A stretch of 64,000 nt of DNA from NCBI RefSeq assembly GCF_900113735.1, contig NZ_FOQM01000031.1:1-64000 (forward strand), given 5' to 3'. This DNA comes from Bradyrhizobium sp. Gha (GTDB lineage Bacteria; Pseudomonadota; Alphaproteobacteria; Rhizobiales; Xanthobacteraceae). The notes under the pieces were generated by a model that made no database searches, was not told the DNA's origin, and saw only the letters and a program-made list of their open reading frames with translations. A program made the position numbers and the translations under genes. Below, in pieces: positions 16,482-25,490 of the stretch; the first letter of the stretch is position 1; the number at the start of each line of letters is the position of its first letter.

Positions 16482-17237
16482 TCAGTTCCGCCACGGCTGG
16501 ATCGGGAAATCATAGGCTGCCCCGCCCGCAGCAGGCAGGGAAAAATGCCACCACTCCTTTGAATAGTTCACAAAGCCTTGCTTGGCCATGGCCGCCACCA
16601 GCCGCTTGCGCCAGGCGCGCTGATCCGGTGTGATCGACGGTGCTGCGGTATGCCCTTTTGCATCAGTGCAGTCATAGCCGGTGCCCATGTCGACGCTGCC
16701 CTCCGGCAGCCGCGCCGCCACCGGCGCCGTACAATCGGCGTAGGATTTTGCGGGATCGATCCTGGCGGAATTGTCGGCCTTCAAATCGACCAAAGTGAGA
16801 TCGAGCGCAGCGCCGGTCGAGTGCTGCGAGCGGCTCGCGATATAGCCGAGGCGAAACAGCTCCGTCTTGGCAATGCGCGGATTGTAGCGCCGATCGGCCG
16901 CCGTCTCATGGCCGTTTTGCGACCATCTCACCATGTCGAGCGAGGCCCTCGCCGGCCGGTAACAATCGAACATCTTAAGTGAGAGATTTTGCGACGCGAG
17001 CTCCTGCTGCACCGCCTTCAGCCGCAATCCGACCTCTCGCTTCACCACGCATTCGGCGGCGCCGTAGCCTGCGAGCGGACGGCCGACGAAGTTGTTCGCG
17101 GTGGCATAGCGGATGTCCTGGATGATGCTGGGATCGACGTCGCGCAGATAGACGAAGCCGCGCGGGAGTGTTTGGGCGGAAGCGGAAGCGGATGAGATCA
17201 AGCCGATTGCCGTGATTGCAGCCGTTGTTGCTTTCAC
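16482..17237 (-). CDS. D-Ala-D-Ala dipeptidase-like peptidase (M15D/VanX type), secreted
   Basis: 251 residues with a signal peptide (KATTAAITAIGLISSASA, then AQ). Zinc-site residues are visible: His and Asp in SRSQHSTGAALDLTLVD and the distal His in EWWHFS. FDCYRPARASLDMV is the family arginine/proline block. Such enzymes hydrolyse D-alanyl-D-alanine, either for nutrient recycling or peptidoglycan turnover; no vancomycin cassette is nearby. I prefer the GTG at 17235-17237, preceded by GGGGAGA, over the ATG at 17256-17258, because that ATG lies within the palindromic repeat. Confidence 0.88.
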   Translation of the reverse strand: MKATTAAITAIGLISSASASAQTLPRGFVYLRDVDPSIIQDIRYATANNFVGRPLAGYGAAECVVKREVGLRLKAVQQELASQNLSLKMFDCYRPARASLDMVRWSQNGHETAADRRYNPRIAKTELFRLGYIASRSQHSTGAALDLTLVDLKADNSARIDPAKSYADCTAPVAARLPEGSVDMGTGYDCTDAKGHTAAPSITPDQRAWRKRLVAAMAKQGFVNYSKEWWHFSLPAAGGAAYDFPIQPWRN

Positions 17238-17252
17238 GCGATGTCTCCCCGT

Positions 17253-17355
17253 CGTCATGGCCGGGTTTATCCGGGTTTATCCCGGCCATCCACGCCTTAT
17301 TTGCGTCAAATGCGATAGAAGATCGTGGATGCCCGGGACAAGCCCGGGCATGACG
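17253..17355. repeat. Interspersed palindrome, type C, abutting the dipeptidase start
   Basis: The ends CGTCATGGCCGGG and CCCGGGCATGACG are an inverted pair, and the inner arms ATCCACG/CGTGGAT pair too. The 10-base unit CCGGGTTTAT is duplicated in tandem at 17261-17280. The element occupies the region where the dipeptidase promoter would be expected. Confidence 0.8.
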
Positions 17356-17467
17356 GAGGAAGTGGCGACGCGTCACCACGGCCCAAACCGACACATCGGG
17401 GGATAACTCCCCGCCCCGGCTTTGGCGCTTGCTCCGCCCGCCATCCGCGCCTATAGCTCTCGCTTTA

Positions 17468-18415
17468 ATGACATCGAAATCGACCTTCGTCCTCGGCCAC
17501 CGGCATTTGCTGGGCATCGAGGGCCTTTCCGCGGCCGACATTACCGGCCTCCTCGACCTGTCGGAAGAATATGTCGAGCTCAACCGCCAGGTTGACAAGA
17601 AGCGCACCGTCCTGCGTGGACGGACGCAGGTGAACCTCTTCTTCGAGGCCTCGACCCGGACACAGTCCTCGTTCGAGCTCGCGGGCAAACGGCTGGGCGC
17701 CGACGTCATGAACATGTCGGTGTCCTCCTCGTCCATCAAGAAGGGCGAGACGCTGGTCGACACCGCGATGACGCTCAACGCCATGCACCCTGACATCCTG
17801 GTGGTGCGCCATCACGCCTCGGGCGCGGTGGAACTGCTGGCCCGCAAGGTCGACGGTTCCGTGATCAATGCCGGCGACGGCGCGCATGAGCATCCGACCC
17901 AGGCGCTGCTCGACGCGCTCACCATCCGCCGCAACAAGGGCCGGATCGAGGGTCTCGTGGTCGCGATCTGCGGCGACGTGCTGCATTCGCGCGTGGCCCG
18001 CTCCAACATCATCCTGCTCAACACCATGGGCGCCCGCGTCCGTGTCGTCGGCCCCTCCACGCTGCTGCCCACAGGCATCGAGCGAATGGGCGTCGAGGTC
18101 GCGCGCGACATGCGCGAGGGCCTCAACGGCGCCGACATCGTCATGATGCTGCGGCTCCAGCGCGAGCGCATGAACGGCTCCTTCGTGCCGTCGACCTCTG
18201 AATATTTCCACTATTTCGGGCTCGACCAGAAGAAGCTCGGCTACGCCAAGCCCGACGCGCTCGTGATGCATCCCGGTCCCATGAACCGCGGCGTCGAGAT
18301 CGACACCGCGGTGGCCGACGGCGCGCAGTCCCTGATCCGCGAACAGGTCGAGATGGGCGTGGCCGTGCGCATGGCCGTGCTCGAAGCGCTCGCCCGCAAC
18401 CTGCCGAACGCGTGA
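17468..18415 (+). CDS. pyrB: Aspartate carbamoyltransferase catalytic subunit
   Basis: 315 residues. It catalyses carbamoyl-phosphate plus aspartate to carbamoyl-aspartate, the committed step of pyrimidine synthesis. The STRTQSSFELAGKRLGAD carbamoyl-phosphate loop, GDGAHEHPTQALLDA, and MHPGPMNRGVEID aspartate-binding region are intact. No regulatory PyrI is nearby, as in the class A dodecameric ATCases that pair with a PyrC-like partner. It overlaps pyrC. The ATG at 17468 is preferred over an upstream frame that is only non-family extension. Confidence 0.97.
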   Translation: MTSKSTFVLGHRHLLGIEGLSAADITGLLDLSEEYVELNRQVDKKRTVLRGRTQVNLFFEASTRTQSSFELAGKRLGADVMNMSVSSSSIKKGETLVDTAMTLNAMHPDILVVRHHASGAVELLARKVDGSVINAGDGAHEHPTQALLDALTIRRNKGRIEGLVVAICGDVLHSRVARSNIILLNTMGARVRVVGPSTLLPTGIERMGVEVARDMREGLNGADIVMMLRLQRERMNGSFVPSTSEYFHYFGLDQKKLGYAKPDALVMHPGPMNRGVEIDTAVADGAQSLIREQVEMGVAVRMAVLEALARNLPNA

Positions 18416-19722
18416 TGCCCATGCTGACCGACCGCCGCCCGATCCTGCTCGCCAACGCCCGCGTCGTCGATCCCTCAAGGGATTTCGACGGTCCCGGCGA
18501 CGTCCTGATTGCCGACGGCATCATCCGCGAGACCCGCCGCGGCATCGGTGCGGCCGGCGTCCCCGAGGGCACCGACGTCGTCAACTGCTCCGGCAAGATC
18601 GTGGCCCCCGGCCTGATCGACATGCGCGCCTTCGTCGGCGAGCCTGGCTTCAGCCACCGCGAGACCTTTGCCTCCGCGAGCCAGGCGGCTGCGACCGGCG
18701 GCATCACCACCATCATCTGCCAGCCCGACACGTTGCCGGTGATCGACAATTCGGCGACCGTCGACTTCGTGATGCGCCGCGCCCGCGACACCGCGATCGT
18801 CAACATCCAGCCGATGGCGGCGCTGACCAAGGGCATGCGCGGCGAGGAGATGACCGAGTTCGGCCTGCTCAAGGCCGCCGGCGCAGTGGCGTTCAGCGAC
18901 GGCGACCGCAGCGTCACCAATTCGCAGGTGATGCGCCGCGCGCTGACCTACGCCCGCGATTTCGACGCGCTGATCGTGCACCACACCGAGGACCCTGACC
19001 TCGTCGGCGAAGGCGTGATGAATGAAGGCGAGTTCGCCTCGCGGCTCGGCCTGATGGGCATCCCGAAGGCCGCCGAGGCCGTGATGCTGGAGCGCGACAT
19101 GCGCCTCGTCGCGCTCACCGGCGGCCGCTATCACGCAGCAGCGCTGTCATGCATCGAGTCGCTCGATATCCTGAAGCGCGCCCGCGACGCCGGCCTCGCC
19201 GTCAGCGCCTCGGTCTCGATCAACCATCTCGCGCTGAACGAGAACGACATCGGCCCCTACCGGTCGTTCTTGAAGATATCGCCGCCGCTGCGGACCGAGG
19301 ATGACCGCCGCGCGCTGGTGGAGGCGATCGCCTCCGGCCTCGTCGACGTCATCATGTCCGACCACAATCCCCAGGACGTCGAGGTCAAGCGCCTGCCCTT
19401 CGCGGAAGCCGCGCCCGGCGCCATTGGCCTGGAGACCATGCTGCCGGCAGGCCTGCGGCTGGTTCACAATGACGAGCTCGATCTCAAGACGCTGATCCGG
19501 GCGATGTCGACCCGGCCGGCCGAGCTGCTCGGCTTGCCGGGCGGAACCCTGCGCGTCGGAAGCCCTGCCGACGTCGTCGTGATCGATCTTGACGTTCCCT
19601 GGGTGGTCGATCCCGCCGACCTGAAATCACCCTGCAAGAACACCCCGTTCGACGAAGCCCGCTTTACAGGCCGCGCGATCAGGACCATCGTCGGTGGACG
19701 AACCGTGTTCGAGCATGTCTGA
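18415..19722 (+). CDS. pyrC: Dihydroorotase homologue lacking the HxH metal motif (PyrC-like, probably non-catalytic)
   Basis: About 435 residues in the amidohydrolase fold. In active dihydroorotases the first metal-binding strand reads D-x-H-x-H after PGLI; here it is PGLIDMRAFVGEPGFSHRE, so both histidines are replaced by Arg and Phe. The downstream SDHNPQDVEVKRLPFAEAAPG region is also altered around the usual DHAPH. In Pseudomonas an inactive PyrC' partner is needed to assemble ATCase, and a separate enzyme supplies activity. The coupling to pyrB (starts overlap its stop as TGATG) fits that model. The start may be ATG 18415 or 18421. Confidence 0.92.
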   Translation: MPMLTDRRPILLANARVVDPSRDFDGPGDVLIADGIIRETRRGIGAAGVPEGTDVVNCSGKIVAPGLIDMRAFVGEPGFSHRETFASASQAAATGGITTIICQPDTLPVIDNSATVDFVMRRARDTAIVNIQPMAALTKGMRGEEMTEFGLLKAAGAVAFSDGDRSVTNSQVMRRALTYARDFDALIVHHTEDPDLVGEGVMNEGEFASRLGLMGIPKAAEAVMLERDMRLVALTGGRYHAAALSCIESLDILKRARDAGLAVSASVSINHLALNENDIGPYRSFLKISPPLRTEDDRRALVEAIASGLVDVIMSDHNPQDVEVKRLPFAEAAPGAIGLETMLPAGLRLVHNDELDLKTLIRAMSTRPAELLGLPGGTLRVGSPADVVVIDLDVPWVVDPADLKSPCKNTPFDEARFTGRAIRTIVGGRTVFEHV

Positions 19723-19754
19723 GGTGAAGAGTTCTCTCCGAAGGATTTGCGGAT

Positions 19755-20351
19755 ATGGGGCTTGATGCATTCCTGCCGGTGGCCTTGGTCATCGGGTATC
19801 TGCTGGGCTCGATTCCGTTCGGGCTGGTGCTGACCCGGCTCGCCGGCACGCAGGATCTGCGCTCGATCGGCTCCGGCAATATCGGCGCTACCAACGTGCT
19901 GCGCACGGGCCGCAAGGGCCTCGCCGCGGCGACCCTCCTGCTCGACGCGCTGAAGGGCACCGCCGCCGTGGTGGTCTCAGGCTATGTCGCGGGTCCCAAT
20001 GCCGCGATGCTGGCCGGCCTCGGCGCCTTCCTCGGCCACCTCTTCCCGGTCTGGCTCAAGTTCAAGGGCGGCAAGGGCGTCGCGGTCTATATCGGCATCC
20101 TGCTCGGCCTGTTCTGGCCCGGCGCCCTCGTGTTCTGCCTGCTCTGGCTGGCGACCGCCTTCACCACCCGCTACTCCTCGCTTTCGGCGCTGGTGGCGGC
20201 GTTCATCACGCCGCTGTTCCTGTGGTGGTTCGGCCACCTCGCCCTCGCCTCGCTGTTTGCGGTGCTGACCCTGCTGCTGTTCTACATGCATCGCGAGAAC
20301 ATCAAGCGCTTGCAATCAGGAAAAGAAGGCCGCATCGGCGAGAAGGCCTGA
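19755..20351 (+). CDS. plsY: Glycerol-3-phosphate acyltransferase (acyl-phosphate dependent)
   Basis: 198 residues with five or more transmembrane helices. PlsY transfers an acyl group from acyl-phosphate to glycerol-3-phosphate, the first step of phospholipid synthesis in the inner membrane. The family loops are clear: GSIPFGLVL, SIGSGNIGATNVLRTGRKG and KFKGGKGVAVYIG. It lies 32 bases after pyrC on the same strand and is followed by a lone patatin-like gene. Confidence 0.96.
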   Translation: MGLDAFLPVALVIGYLLGSIPFGLVLTRLAGTQDLRSIGSGNIGATNVLRTGRKGLAAATLLLDALKGTAAVVVSGYVAGPNAAMLAGLGAFLGHLFPVWLKFKGGKGVAVYIGILLGLFWPGALVFCLLWLATAFTTRYSSLSALVAAFITPLFLWWFGHLALASLFAVLTLLLFYMHRENIKRLQSGKEGRIGEKA

Positions 20352-20499
20352 AGCCTGAAAAAGTACGGATACCGCCGCGGGGCCTCCGCATTATATGCCA
20401 AATCCTGTTCGCAACTCGCAGCCGATTCCGGCCGGGAGTAGCGGCTGAGTTCCATGCCTGTCATCCTGACAGAGCAAATGGCGTTACGCGGTGCTCAGA

Positions 20500-21654
20500 A
20501 TGAGCGAGAAGATTGACGGCACGCATGACGACGGTGGCGCGCAGGGCTCTGCGGCAAGTCGCTTGCTCTCGACGACCAACATCTGGGCCGATGCGCCCTC
20601 GCCGCATCACGCGCCAAAGCCTATTGCTCTGCCGCCGCGGCCTGATCCCATCGTGCAAGCACGTCTAACGCCCGCACCTGTTGTTGCGCCGGCGCGCGCC
20701 CAGCCGTGGCCGCCGCGAAAGCTGTCGCTGGCGCTCCAGGGCGGCGGCACGTTCGCCGCCTTCACCTGGGGTGTGCTCGAGCGGCTGCTGGAAGAGCCCT
20801 CCATCGAGCTCGACACCATCAGCGGCGCCAGCGCCGGCGCGATCAACGCGCTGCTGCTCGCGGGCGGCCTCGCCGAAGGCGGCCGCGAAGCGGCGCGCAG
20901 CCGGCTGAACCGGTTCTGGACCCGGTTGATGCACGAGGCCTCGTTTCGCTCGCTGATGCTGATCGGCGGCTTCTCTCCGGCGGGAAGCTCGGTCGCCTTC
21001 GGGCCGACGCTGCGCTCGGGCCATTTCGATCCGTTCGATCTCGATCCACTGCGCCAGGCGTTGTCGCGCGACGTCAATTTTGCGGCGCTCCGAGACGCGA
21101 AATGTCCAAAGCTGCTGATAGCAGCGACGCGGATCCGCGACGGCGAGCTGCAGATTTTTGGCAATGACGCCGTGACCGCCGACGTCGCTCTCGCCTCGAC
21201 CTGCCCGCCGCTGGTTCACTGCGCCGTCGAGATCGACGGTGAGGCCTATTGGGACGGCGGCTATGGCGGCAATCCGCCGCTGATCAAGCTCGCGCAGGAA
21301 TCGACGACCCCCGACCTGCTGCTCATCCAGGTCACGCCCACGCGCGACAGCTACGTGCCGATCACGCTCGCCGCGATCGATCGTCGTCTGGACCAGATCG
21401 CGGCGAACGCCGCTCTCAGTGCCGAGGTCGCAGCAATCGCATGGGCGCAGTCGCGTGCTGCACCGTCGCTGCGTCTCTCCAGAATCGCGGCCGAAGACTC
21501 CGTTGACGGGCTCGCGCAGCGCTCATCCACCGATCTCGGCCGAGGCTTCATCCGCACGCTGCATCGAAACGGCCGCGAGGCCGCCGAGCGCTGGCTCAGG
21601 CAAGGCGCCAAAGCCCAACGCATCCTGCCCGCCGCCGAACCCGCGCTAGCCTGA
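20500..21654 (+). CDS. Patatin-like phospholipase
   Basis: 384 residues. The Ser-Asp dyad and its loops are present: the oxyanion segment LALQGGGTFAAFTWG, the nucleophile elbow TISGASAGAINAL (G-x-S-x-G) and the catalytic Asp in YWDGGYGGNPPL. An N-terminal region of about 70 residues is Pro/Ala-rich and looks disordered. The ATG at 20500 is preferred to a GTG at 20491. The 3' end overlaps the convergent amidase gene by 9 bases. Lipid-acyl hydrolase activity is likely; the natural substrate is unknown. Confidence 0.9.
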   Translation: MSEKIDGTHDDGGAQGSAASRLLSTTNIWADAPSPHHAPKPIALPPRPDPIVQARLTPAPVVAPARAQPWPPRKLSLALQGGGTFAAFTWGVLERLLEEPSIELDTISGASAGAINALLLAGGLAEGGREAARSRLNRFWTRLMHEASFRSLMLIGGFSPAGSSVAFGPTLRSGHFDPFDLDPLRQALSRDVNFAALRDAKCPKLLIAATRIRDGELQIFGNDAVTADVALASTCPPLVHCAVEIDGEAYWDGGYGGNPPLIKLAQESTTPDLLLIQVTPTRDSYVPITLAAIDRRLDQIAANAALSAEVAAIAWAQSRAAPSLRLSRIAAEDSVDGLAQRSSTDLGRGFIRTLHRNGREAAERWLRQGAKAQRILPAAEPALA

Positions 21655-22890
21655 CTTCGCCAGCGCATTCTCCAGAAACCACGCCGCCGCCAACGCGCCG
21701 GGATCGTTGCCGAAGCGTGCGATCACCTGCACGCCGACAGGCAGGCCACCGACCTTCATCACCGGCACGTTGACGCAAGGATTGCCCATCAACGTCCACA
21801 GCCTGTTATAGCGGGGCGAACCGGTCGAGGCGAGCTCCTTGGCCGGTGCGGTGCCGGGCGCCGAATAGGTCAGCAGCACGTCGATGCCTTCGAACAGTTC
21901 GCCAAGCTCGCGACGGCCACGGCGAGCGATCCGGCGTGCGTCGTCATATTCCTTCGGCGTCAGTCCAACGGTCTCGTCGAGGCTGGCGCGCAGCATCGGT
22001 GCGATCTCGTCGTGATGCTCGTCAAACTCCCACGCGAGCGCGCGATGCGCCTCGAAATCCTGGATGATCGGGTGGATGCGCCAGGCCTCCTTCAACGCCG
22101 CGGGCAGATCGATCGTCCGCACGCTGGCGCCGGCCTTCCCGGCGGCCTTGATCGCCACCAGCAAGCCCTCTTCCGCCGCCGGCTCGACCGCCTCGGCAAA
22201 TTCCTGCCTGACAACGCCGATGCGCGGGGCCTTTGCCGGCGAAATGCCGGCAAATTCGGTGCGGCCGGTCATTCCCAGCAGTCCGCGCGCGAGATCTTCG
22301 GCGCGCGATCCGAACAGCCCGACCGTGTCGAGCGCCCACGAATAACACTTCACGCCGACCGTCGGCAGCATGCGGAACGACGGCTTGATCGCGGCAGCGC
22401 CGCAATAGGCGGCGGGTCGGATCACCGAGCCGCCGGTCTGGGTGCCCAGCGCCAGCGGGATCATGCCGGCGCCGACAGCTGCGGCCGACCCCGACGACGA
22501 GCCGCCCGGCGTATGGCCAAAATTGTGCGGATTGCGCGTCGGCGTCGGATCACGCGAGGCGAACGCCGTCGTCGTGGTCTTGCCGATGATGGTGGCCCCT
22601 GCCCGCCTCAGCATCATCACCACGGGCGCGTCGCTGCGCGGCTGCCACCCGCGATAGATCTCCGAGCCCATCTCGGTCGGCATGTTGGCGGTGTCGATGA
22701 TGTCCTTGATGCCGACCGCGATGCCCCGCAGCGGACCGGACGCTTGCGCTTTCGCCGACTTGTCGTGCCGGACAAAGGCACGAACATCCCCGTCTTTGGC
22801 CTCGATCGCCGCGTGCGATTGCGCGATGGCGTCATCGGGCGAAAGCTCCTCCGCTTCAATGCGGCGCTGGAGATCGGCGAGTGAGATCAT
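21646..22890 (-). CDS. Amidase-signature family hydrolase
   Basis: 414 residues. The catalytic Ser-cisSer-Lys triad is visible: Lys in IAVGIKDIIDTA, the glycine-serine loop TPGGSSSGSAAAV, and the nucleophile region GTQTGGSVIRPAA. It is shorter than GatA and lacks its C-terminal tRNA-amidotransferase features, so it is more likely a small-molecule amidase than a second GatA. The substrate is unknown. It lies between the patatin gene and dprA without sharing their strand. Confidence 0.88.
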   Translation of the reverse strand: MISLADLQRRIEAEELSPDDAIAQSHAAIEAKDGDVRAFVRHDKSAKAQASGPLRGIAVGIKDIIDTANMPTEMGSEIYRGWQPRSDAPVVMMLRRAGATIIGKTTTTAFASRDPTPTRNPHNFGHTPGGSSSGSAAAVGAGMIPLALGTQTGGSVIRPAAYCGAAAIKPSFRMLPTVGVKCYSWALDTVGLFGSRAEDLARGLLGMTGRTEFAGISPAKAPRIGVVRQEFAEAVEPAAEEGLLVAIKAAGKAGASVRTIDLPAALKEAWRIHPIIQDFEAHRALAWEFDEHHDEIAPMLRASLDETVGLTPKEYDDARRIARRGRRELGELFEGIDVLLTYSAPGTAPAKELASTGSPRYNRLWTLMGNPCVNVPVMKVGGLPVGVQVIARFGNDPGALAAAWFLENALAKSG

Positions 22891-23004
22891 GGCAAAATCC
22901 TTCTTATTGGCATCGCTTTTAGCATTGCGCCAAGGCCACGCAAGCGCACGCCGCTGTTGCTCACGCCCTCAGGTTGTTCCATGCTGCGCCCACAAGGAGA
23001 CGCC

Positions 23005-24123
23005 GTGGACGCCATCAACCCAAGCGTGGAGCTGACCGAGCAAGAGCGGATCGACCGCCTGCGGCTGATCCGCTCCGACAATGTCGGGCCGCGCACCTTT
23101 CGCTCGCTGGTCGATCACTTTGGCAGCGCGCGAGCTGCGTTGGAGCGGCTGCCCGATCTGGCACGGCGTGGCGGGGCGTCGCGTTCGGGGCGCATTTGTA
23201 CCGTCGACGAGGCCAGGGCCGAGCTCGCGGCGAGCCGCGCATTCGGCATCGCCTGGCTCGCGCCAGGCGAGGACGGTTATCCGGATCGGCTGTCGACGCT
23301 CGACGATGCGCCACCGCTGCTCGCGGTGCGCGGCGACGTCGCGACCTTGATGCGGCCCATGATCGCGATCGTCGGCTCGCGCAATGCGTCGGGCGCGGGC
23401 TTGAAGTTCGCCGGCCAGCTCGCCCGAGAACTCGGCGAAGCCGGCTTCGTCATCATCTCGGGACTCGCCCGCGGCGTCGACCAGGCCGCGCATCGCACGA
23501 GCGTAGATCGCGGCACGATCGCGGTGCTCGCCGGCGGACATGATTGCATCTATCCGCCCGAGCATGGCGATCTGCTCACTGCGATCCTCGATCAGCAGGG
23601 CGCGGCGATCTCCGAGTTGCCGCTCGGCCACGAGCCGCGCGCCCGTGATTTCCCGCGCCGCAACCGGCTGATCTCCGGCGCTGCGCTTGGCGTGGTCGTG
23701 GTGGAGGCCGCGCACCGCTCGGGCTCGCTGATCACCGCGCGCATGGCCGCCGAACAGGGCCGCGAGGTGTTCGCCGTCCCCGGCTCGCCGCTCGATCCGC
23801 GCGCAGCCGGCACCAACGATCTGATCAAGCAGGGCGCAACGCTGGTTACCGCAGCGTCCGACATCGTCAACGCGGTTGCGCCGATCATGGAGCGGCCGCT
23901 GATGCACCCGATAGGCGAGCCCGACAGCGAGCCGTTCGAGAGCGATCCGCAAAGCCATGATCGCGACCAGATCACCGGCCTGCTCGGCCCGAGCCCGATC
24001 TCGATCGACGATCTCGTGCGAATGTCGGGCGCCTCGCCTGCGATCGTGCGCACGGTGCTGCTGGAGCTCGAGCTAGCCGGCCGGCTCGAACGCCACGGCG
24101 GCGGTCTCGTCTCGCTGCTTTAG
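23005..24123 (+). CDS. dprA: DNA-processing protein A (recombination mediator)
   Basis: About 372 residues. DprA loads RecA on incoming single-stranded DNA in natural transformation. The Rossmann-like core has VGSRNASGAGLKFAGQLA, SGLARGVDQAAH and FPRRNRLISGAALGVVVVE followed by SGSLITARMA, all diagnostic. A C-terminal winged-helix region (SPISIDDLVRMSGASPAIV) closes it. I prefer the GTG at 23005 because AAGGAG lies 6 bases upstream; an in-frame ATG at 22981 would add eight residues. No competence genes are adjacent. The 3' end overlaps the convergent HxlR gene by 4 bases. Confidence 0.93.
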   Translation: MDAINPSVELTEQERIDRLRLIRSDNVGPRTFRSLVDHFGSARAALERLPDLARRGGASRSGRICTVDEARAELAASRAFGIAWLAPGEDGYPDRLSTLDDAPPLLAVRGDVATLMRPMIAIVGSRNASGAGLKFAGQLARELGEAGFVIISGLARGVDQAAHRTSVDRGTIAVLAGGHDCIYPPEHGDLLTAILDQQGAAISELPLGHEPRARDFPRRNRLISGAALGVVVVEAAHRSGSLITARMAAEQGREVFAVPGSPLDPRAAGTNDLIKQGATLVTAASDIVNAVAPIMERPLMHPIGEPDSEPFESDPQSHDRDQITGLLGPSPISIDDLVRMSGASPAIVRTVLLELELAGRLERHGGGLVSLL

Positions 24124-24542
24124 GTGCCGCTGCGCTCGTCGAAGCGCGTGCGCGCCGCCGCGATCTGCTCCTGATGCGTCTTCGCCCACTCGCCGAGCGC
24201 CATCACCGGCTGCTGCAGCCCGCGGCCCAGATCGGTCAGCTCGTAATCGACGCGTGGCGGAATGGTCGGAAAGATCGTGCGCGTGACGAGACCGTCGCGC
24301 TCCAGCCCGCGCAAGGTCAGGGTCAGCATCCTTTGCGAGATGCCGTTGATCATGCGCTTCAGCTCATTGAAGCGCTTGGGGCCATCGCTGAGCATCATGA
24401 TGACGAACACGCTCCATTTGTCGCCGACGCGCGCGAGGATCGAGGCGACGCTGCGGCAATCGGCATGATCCGGATCGGGCAGCTCGGGGCGCGGCGGCAA
24501 GGCGGGCAAACGGCTGTGTGTCGGTCTCAAAGATGTGCCCAT
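24120..24542 (-). CDS. HxlR family regulator, divergent from azoreductase
   Basis: 140 residues. The HxlR winged helix is clear: CRSVASILARVGDKWSVFVI, the RFNELKRMINGISQRMLTLT helix and DLGRGLQQPVMALGEWA. Cysteine 29, near the start of the domain, could sense redox or aldehyde. The family often controls divergent reductase or oxidoreductase genes. A short CACT/AGTG dyad (24581-24593) lies in the 84-base shared gap. Confidence 0.9.
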   Translation of the reverse strand: MGTSLRPTHSRLPALPPRPELPDPDHADCRSVASILARVGDKWSVFVIMMLSDGPKRFNELKRMINGISQRMLTLTLRGLERDGLVTRTIFPTIPPRVDYELTDLGRGLQQPVMALGEWAKTHQEQIAAARTRFDERSGT

Positions 24543-24580
24543 GGCTCAAAAAAGTGCGTTCTTGCGGAGAATTTGGCAGT

Positions 24581-24593
24581 CACTCATGTAGTG
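24581..24593. promoter_or_regulatory. Weak dyad in the HxlR/azoR gap
   Basis: CACT-N5-AGTG lies in the divergent gap. It is short and could occur by chance, but its place fits an HxlR operator acting on both genes. Confidence 0.25.
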
Positions 24594-24626
24594 CGGGTTA
24601 CAAATCTATACCATGGGTGACCACAA

Positions 24627-25235
24627 ATGAAACTCCTCCATATCGACTCCAGCGTGCTTGGCCCTCACTCCGTCTCCAGGCAGGTTTCCGCGGCCATCGT
24701 TGACCGGCTGCGGCAGGCAACGCCATCGCTGGACCTGATCTATCGCGACCTGACGCAAACTCCGCTCGCCCATCTCTCGGCATCGCATCTTGCAGCCGTC
24801 CAGGGTGCGCCCGCGCCGGCTGAACTCGGCCCCGACCTTGCGGCGAGCGCAGCGGTGCTGAACGAGTTCCTCGACGCCGACGTCGTCGTGATCGGCGCGC
24901 CCATGTACAATTTCACGATTCCGAGCCAACTCAAGGCCTGGATCGATCGCATTCTGGTGGCCGGTAAAACCTTCAAATACGGCGCGGCCGGGCCCGAGGG
25001 ACTCGCTGGCGGCAAGCGCGTGATCGTTGCGGTCTCGCGCGGCGGCCATTACGGCGCCGAGACGCCGTACGCTGCCGGCGAGCATCTCGAAACCTATTTG
25101 CGCTGGGTGTTCGGCTTCATGGGTATCACCGGTCTCGAATTCATCTCCGCCGATGGCATTCAGATCGGCCCGGAGCATCGCCAGAAGGCGCTCGCCGGCG
25201 CGCTTCAGGCGGCAACGAGCCTGCGTTCGGCCTGA
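24627..25235 (+). CDS. azoR: FMN-dependent NADH:quinone/azo reductase
   Basis: 202 residues of the flavodoxin-like AzoR family, which reduces azo bonds and quinones using NADH. The early HIDSSVLGPHSVSRQV and the middle GAPMYNFTIPSQLKAWID are the flavin-phosphate and isoalloxazine-binding segments. KTFKYGAAGPEGLAGGKRV is the family-typical loop. It is likely repressed or induced through the divergent HxlR protein. A strong hairpin follows its stop (25250-25282). Confidence 0.94.
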   Translation: MKLLHIDSSVLGPHSVSRQVSAAIVDRLRQATPSLDLIYRDLTQTPLAHLSASHLAAVQGAPAPAELGPDLAASAAVLNEFLDADVVVIGAPMYNFTIPSQLKAWIDRILVAGKTFKYGAAGPEGLAGGKRVIVAVSRGGHYGAETPYAAGEHLETYLRWVFGFMGITGLEFISADGIQIGPEHRQKALAGALQAATSLRSA

Positions 25236-25249
25236 GGCCTCGCCGACAT

Positions 25250-25282
25250 CATCAGCCGCCAAACACGCTGCGGCGGCTGATG
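25250..25282. terminator. Hairpin between convergent azoR and the small membrane gene
   Basis: CATCAGCCGCC pairs with GGCGGCTGATG, a perfect 11-base stem with an 11-base loop. There is no long T tract on the plus strand, so it may need Rho, or it may protect the 3' end of the azoR mRNA. Confidence 0.55.
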
Positions 25283-25304
25283 GAGCCGCGGATGATCCGC
25301 GAAG

Positions 25305-25490
25305 CTAATACCAGACGCCCTGCACGCCCAGGATCACGGCGACGAGTGACACGAGCAGGCCGATGCCAGAGAAGATGGCGACCCCGATGAACTCGGACAG
25401 ATCAGAATGCTTGGCGGGAACTGCAGAACGCTCGGTGAAAATACGCGGTGCTGAAATCGGAGAAAGAATGGGTGCGGCTGCTTTCGGCAT
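25305..25490 (-). CDS. Small single-pass membrane protein of unknown function
   Basis: 61 residues. The N-terminal half is Pro/Ala-rich and polar (MPKAAAPILSPISAPRIF). The C-terminal half is one transmembrane helix (SEFIGVAIFSGIGLLVSLVA, then VILGVQGVWY). The start has an AAGGAG ribosome site about 8 bases upstream, which supports a real gene. I do not recognise a family. It is alone between azoR and the dehydrogenase gene. Confidence 0.75.
   Translation of the reverse strand: MPKAAAPILSPISAPRIFTERSAVPAKHSDLSEFIGVAIFSGIGLLVSLVAVILGVQGVWY

Noticed and set aside
17261..17280. 10-base tandem duplication CCGGGTTTAT as a possible CRISPR or satellite
   Set aside because: Only two units inside a single palindromic repeat; no spacers or cas genes.
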